The notes under the pieces were generated by a model. It did no database searches. It was not told the origin of the DNA and worked only from the letters and a program-made list of their open reading frames with translations. Shown here piece after piece: positions 55,302-57,549 of a DNA stretch of 57,549 nt. Where the stretch lies: contig VEPL01000012.1 of the NCBI GenBank assembly GCA_012026885.1, positions 1 through 57,549 on the forward strand. Reading direction: 5' to 3'. Made by a program: the position numbers and the translations under genes. The DNA comes from Betaproteobacteria bacterium. Its GTDB lineage: Bacteria; Pseudomonadota; Gammaproteobacteria; Burkholderiales; Rhodocyclaceae. Within the stretch, counting starts at the first letter, position 1. Every line of letters begins with the position of its first letter.

Positions 55302-55880
55302 ATGCCCTTCAATTTGCCGATTTTCCTGACTTGGCTTCGCATTCTTGCGATTCCGCTGCTGATCGCGGTCTATTACGTCCCGGCCGGCTGGCTCAGCCTG
55401 CCCGAGCGCAACCTGCTCGCCACCGCGCTGTTCGTTGCCGCGGCCTTCACCGACTGGGCAGACGGCTATCTGGCCCGCCGCCTCAACCAGACTTCGGCTT
55501 TCGGCGCCTTCCTCGACCCGGTGGCGGACAAACTGATGGTCGCCGCGGCGCTCATCGTCCTGATCCAGCTCGGCAGAACCGATGCCATCGTCGCCACCGT
55601 CATCATCGGCCGGGAGATCACGATATCGGCACTGCGCGAATGGATGGCCAAGATCGGGGCCGCGCGCAGCGTCGCCGTGTCGCTGCTCGGCAAGATCAAG
55701 ACGGCATCGCAGATGCTGGCCATTCCGCTGCTCCTTTACGATGCACCGATAGACGGCCTCGACTGCCGCGAAATCGGCAACTGGCTGATCTGGATTGCCG
55801 CCTTGCTGACACTCTGGTCGATGGGCTACTACCTGCGCATGGCGTGGCCGGACATCGCCCGCAGAAGCCTCTCGGAGTAG
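55302..55880 (+). CDS. pgsA: CDP-diacylglycerol--glycerol-3-phosphate phosphatidyltransferase
   Basis: A 192-residue membrane enzyme of phosphatidylglycerol synthesis. The CDP-alcohol phosphotransferase motif is complete (DWADGYLARRL ... GAFLDPVADK), with four to five membrane helices. It follows uvrC, the usual uvrC-pgsA pairing, and precedes the tRNA cluster. Confidence 0.96.
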   Translation: MPFNLPIFLTWLRILAIPLLIAVYYVPAGWLSLPERNLLATALFVAAAFTDWADGYLARRLNQTSAFGAFLDPVADKLMVAAALIVLIQLGRTDAIVATVIIGREITISALREWMAKIGAARSVAVSLLGKIKTASQMLAIPLLLYDAPIDGLDCREIGNWLIWIAALLTLWSMGYYLRMAWPDIARRSLSE

Positions 55881-55891
55881 CGGCTTCCGTG

Positions 55892-55919
55892 TTGACATCC
55901 GGATGCCAGCGCCTATAAT
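55892..55919 (+). promoter_or_regulatory. Consensus sigma-70 promoter of the tRNA cluster
   Basis: Perfect TTGACA (55892-55897) and TATAAT (55914-55919) with a 16-nt spacer, then a GC-rich CGCGC discriminator, the pattern of stringently controlled stable-RNA promoters. Confidence 0.9.
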
Positions 55920-55935
55920 GCGCGCTCTGTTCAGC

Positions 55936-56011
55936 GCGGCAGTAGCTCAGTTGGTAGAGCGCAACCTTGCCAAGGTTGAGGTCGAGAGTTCGAGACTCTT
56001 CTGCCGCTCCA
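55936..56011 (+). tRNA. tRNA-Gly (GCC), first copy
   Basis: A 76-nt cloverleaf with acceptor arms GCGGCAG/CTGCCGC, anticodon GCC (55969-55971) and encoded CCA. Identical to the copy at 56152. An intrinsic terminator follows at once. Confidence 0.98.
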
Positions 56012-56020
56012 GTTTTCCGG

Positions 56021-56044
56021 GGGAAAGCGCAGCTTTCCCTTTTT
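56021..56044 (+). terminator. Intrinsic terminator inside the tRNA cluster
   Basis: GGGAAAGC-GCA-GCTTTCCC and TTTTT, placed between tRNA-Gly and tRNA-Cys. tRNA-Cys has only 26 nt upstream of it after this, too little for an obvious promoter. Confidence 0.8.
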
Positions 56045-56070
56045 AGTTGTACAGGTAGCGATTTCGGCAG

Positions 56071-56144
56071 GGCGCGATAGCAAAGCGGTTATGCACCGGA
56101 TTGCAAATCCGTGTAGGTCGGTTCGACTCCGGCTCGCGCCTCCA
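56071..56144 (+). tRNA. tRNA-Cys (GCA)
   Basis: A 74-nt cloverleaf with acceptor arms GGCGCGA/TCGCGCC, anticodon GCA (56103-56105) and encoded CCA. Confidence 0.97.
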
Positions 56145-56151
56145 GAAACAT

Positions 56152-56227
56152 GCGGCAGTAGCTCAGTTGGTAGAGCGCAACCTTGCCAAGGTTGAGGTCG
56201 AGAGTTCGAGACTCTTCTGCCGCTCCA
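56152..56227 (+). tRNA. tRNA-Gly (GCC), second copy
   Basis: 76 nt, identical in all positions to the tRNA-Gly at 55936. Only 7 nt separate it from tRNA-Cys. Confidence 0.98.
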
Positions 56228-56230
56228 GAC

Positions 56231-56261
56231 AAAGGGAAGGCGCCATGCGCTTTCCCTTTTT
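56231..56261 (+). terminator. Intrinsic terminator after the second tRNA-Gly
   Basis: A 13-bp stem (one G-U pair) around a CAT loop, ending in TTTTT, directly before tRNA-Leu. Confidence 0.8.
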
Positions 56262-56288
56262 CATTTGCGCGCTGCCTGCGTGCCGGCC

Positions 56289-56374
56289 GCCCGGGTGGTG
56301 AAACTGGTAGACACAAGAGACTTAAAATCTCTCGCTCTCTGAGCGTACGGGTTCGACCCCCGTCCCGGGCACCA
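56289..56374 (+). tRNA. tRNA-Leu (TAA)
   Basis: An 86-nt class II cloverleaf with a long variable arm, acceptor arms GCCCGGG/CCCGGGC, anticodon TAA (56323-56325) and encoded CCA. Confidence 0.97.
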
Positions 56375-56437
56375 CAGGACTTGCTGAAGCGGGTCGGGAT
56401 CTTCCATACTTTCGGCCTGCGCTCAAGGAGAATCACG

Positions 56438-56833
56438 ATGTCGAACATTTCGGATTTCAACGCTGCATCGAATGCTCAGACCGACCGCGAGCACGATATC
56501 CAGATCGACCTTCTGCGCGTGCTCTGCAACGCTGCCAACAACGGCACGAATTCGGCAGAACTGGGCGTCATCCTCGATCAATTGATCGCATACAGCGAAG
56601 TTCACTTCGCGTCGGAAGAACTCCTGATGCGAATGAACAGCTATGACGAGTACGAGGATCACGCGGATGATCACATCCGCATGCTGGAAACCCTGCAGGA
56701 GATCGCGACCGCCCATGCCGCAGGAAACTCCGCGCTGGTGGCCGGAAAAGGCGATCAGGTGCTGGCCTTTATCACCAACCATATCGCGACACGGGACAAG
56801 CGCTTCGCCGACCGCGTTCGCGCGGGCCAGTGA
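56438..56833 (+). CDS. Hemerythrin-domain protein
   Basis: A 131-residue four-helix-bundle protein with the hemerythrin iron ligands: EHD near residue 19, HF..EELLM, YDEYEDHADDH and NHIATRD near the C-terminus. Bacteriohemerythrins bind oxygen, so this may sense or buffer O2. CAAGGAG lies 7 nt before the ATG. It is separated from DUF1178 by 108 nt. Confidence 0.85.
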   Translation: MSNISDFNAASNAQTDREHDIQIDLLRVLCNAANNGTNSAELGVILDQLIAYSEVHFASEELLMRMNSYDEYEDHADDHIRMLETLQEIATAHAAGNSALVAGKGDQVLAFITNHIATRDKRFADRVRAGQ

Positions 56834-56941
56834 ATTCGTGGGCGGCGACGGGAATTCCGTTGGCTTCGTGCTCGTTATCGGGTGCGACGCATTCACGCCA
56901 GGGACACCCAAGCCCTCCGAGACCGGACTGGAGCACCTCGC

Positions 56942-57403
56942 TTGATCATCTACGACCTGTGCTGTGACGTCGAACACCGCTTCGAGGGCTGGTTTCGCGA
57001 TGTGGCGGATTTTTCGGCCCAGCGCGGAGCAGGGCATTTGACCTGCCCGATCTGCGACAGCAGCGTGGTGCGGCGGGTGCCTTCGGCGGTAGCGCTGGCA
57101 AAGGGCGCACGCCCGGGCAATGACGGTGCGGCGCCCGGGACGCCACCACGAGGTATCACCGCGGCGCTGCCGCCAAGCGCGACACAAATCCTGGCGGCTT
57201 ACAGGCAGTTCATCACCGTCCTCAAGGCGAATAGCGAGGATGTCGGCAGCGGATTCGCAGAAGAGGCCAGACGGATACATTCAGGCGAGCATCCGGAGCG
57301 GGCAATCCATGGCCAGGCCACGGCGGAAGAGTGTGCAAGGCTTGCCTATGAGGGAATCGATTTTGTTCGCCTGCCTGCGGTAGGGGAGGAGGAATTGAAC
57401 TAG
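56942..57403 (+). CDS. DUF1178 protein
   Basis: A ~153-residue protein of the DUF1178 family with the start IIYDLCCDVEHRFEGWF and a CPICDS zinc-ribbon-like motif (only two cysteines obvious, plus CCD at the start). The start is a TTG at 56942 that gives the family N-terminus. Function unknown; widespread in alpha- and betaproteobacteria. Confidence 0.85.
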   Translation: MIIYDLCCDVEHRFEGWFRDVADFSAQRGAGHLTCPICDSSVVRRVPSAVALAKGARPGNDGAAPGTPPRGITAALPPSATQILAAYRQFITVLKANSEDVGSGFAEEARRIHSGEHPERAIHGQATAEECARLAYEGIDFVRLPAVGEEELN

Positions 57404-57549
57404 TGCAGCCGCCGTGCGCTTTTCCCAGTCCAGACACTAGTTAACATAATGCAAATTATGCGAACTTCCAGCGCCTACCAAAACCGGCCGCGGCCGGTGC
57501 GGTCCCGGCAGTATTTGAAAAACTCAACGCCAGCGTGCAGGCAATGACG
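57404..57549. other. Right window edge
   Basis: An AT-rich palindrome CATAAT-GCAA-ATTATG (about 57445-57460) is followed by a GC-rich one. On the leftward strand 57475-57549 is open and ends in TAG (GVEFFKYCRDRTGRGRF...), which could be the 3' end of a gene cut by the window. Not certain. Confidence 0.3.

Noticed and set aside
55936..56227. Direct repeat suggestive of a CRISPR array
   Set aside because: The repeated unit is a tRNA-Gly gene; no regular short repeats with spacers occur in the window.

Overview
The window reads as a high-GC betaproteobacterial chromosome, most likely Rhodocyclales. This is inferred from gene content and gene order (rne-rluC, maf-yceD-rpmF-plsX-fab, lepA-lepB-DUF4845-rnc-era-recO-pdxJ-acpS-nagZ, and EF-P beside the EarP rhamnosyltransferase), not from a database search. 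It has two halves: an accessory island (about 1-19490) and a conserved housekeeping block (about 19491-57549) joined at a tRNA-Asn gene. The 3' end of that tRNA faces the island, as expected for an element integrated into a tRNA gene.

Island. A leftward set of genes (59-4000) encodes a tyrosine integrase, a PriCT-2 primase-type domain protein, a DUF3631 P-loop protein and an unknown protein, with operator-like palindromes in the 148-nt gap before the DUF3631 gene. Next comes a lone rightward gene for a metallo-beta-lactamase/beta-CASP nuclease (4854-6878). It is bracketed by two divergent copies of a 98-bp sequence in opposite orientation. A second leftward cluster (7226-10261) holds the antirestriction gene klcA/ardB and six small unknown genes. 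Six of these seven genes have a hairpin ending 23-31 nt before the start codon; the seventh overlaps its upstream neighbour. The right part of the island is defensive: a complete type I restriction-modification operon hsdMSR (10785-17505) and a two-gene Pycsar anti-phage system, a membrane effector followed by a nucleotide cyclase (17770-19163).

Core block. From 19491 rightward: tRNA-Asn, an AsmA-like envelope protein, an aromatic/aspartate aminotransferase, uvrB, a low-molecular-weight phosphatase, and rne divergent from rluC-HAD phosphatase-Rieske-sppA. A leftward maf and RsmI-like pair follows. Then comes the phospholipid and fatty-acid cluster yceD-rpmF-plsX-fabH-fabD-fabG-acpP-fabF. After a YgfX-like gene and nadB comes an envelope-stress operon, rpoE-rseC-mucD-glutaredoxin, with no rseA or rseB between rpoE and rseC. 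Next is the translation/RNA operon lepA-lepB-DUF4845-rnc-era-recO-pdxJ-acpS-nagZ, whose last five junctions are all 4-nt ATGA overlaps. The end holds efp with Arg32 and earP, a family-5-like uracil-DNA glycosylase, uvrC, pgsA, four tRNAs (Gly, Cys, Gly, Leu), a hemerythrin-domain protein and a DUF1178 protein.

Most worth follow-up: the hairpin-per-gene cluster around klcA (candidate leading-region or anti-defence module), the inverted-repeat-bracketed beta-CASP nuclease, the Pycsar pair, an AT-rich patch inside nagZ, the rpoE operon without anti-sigma genes, and strong terminators that stop 3 and 9 nt before the plsX and lepA start codons.
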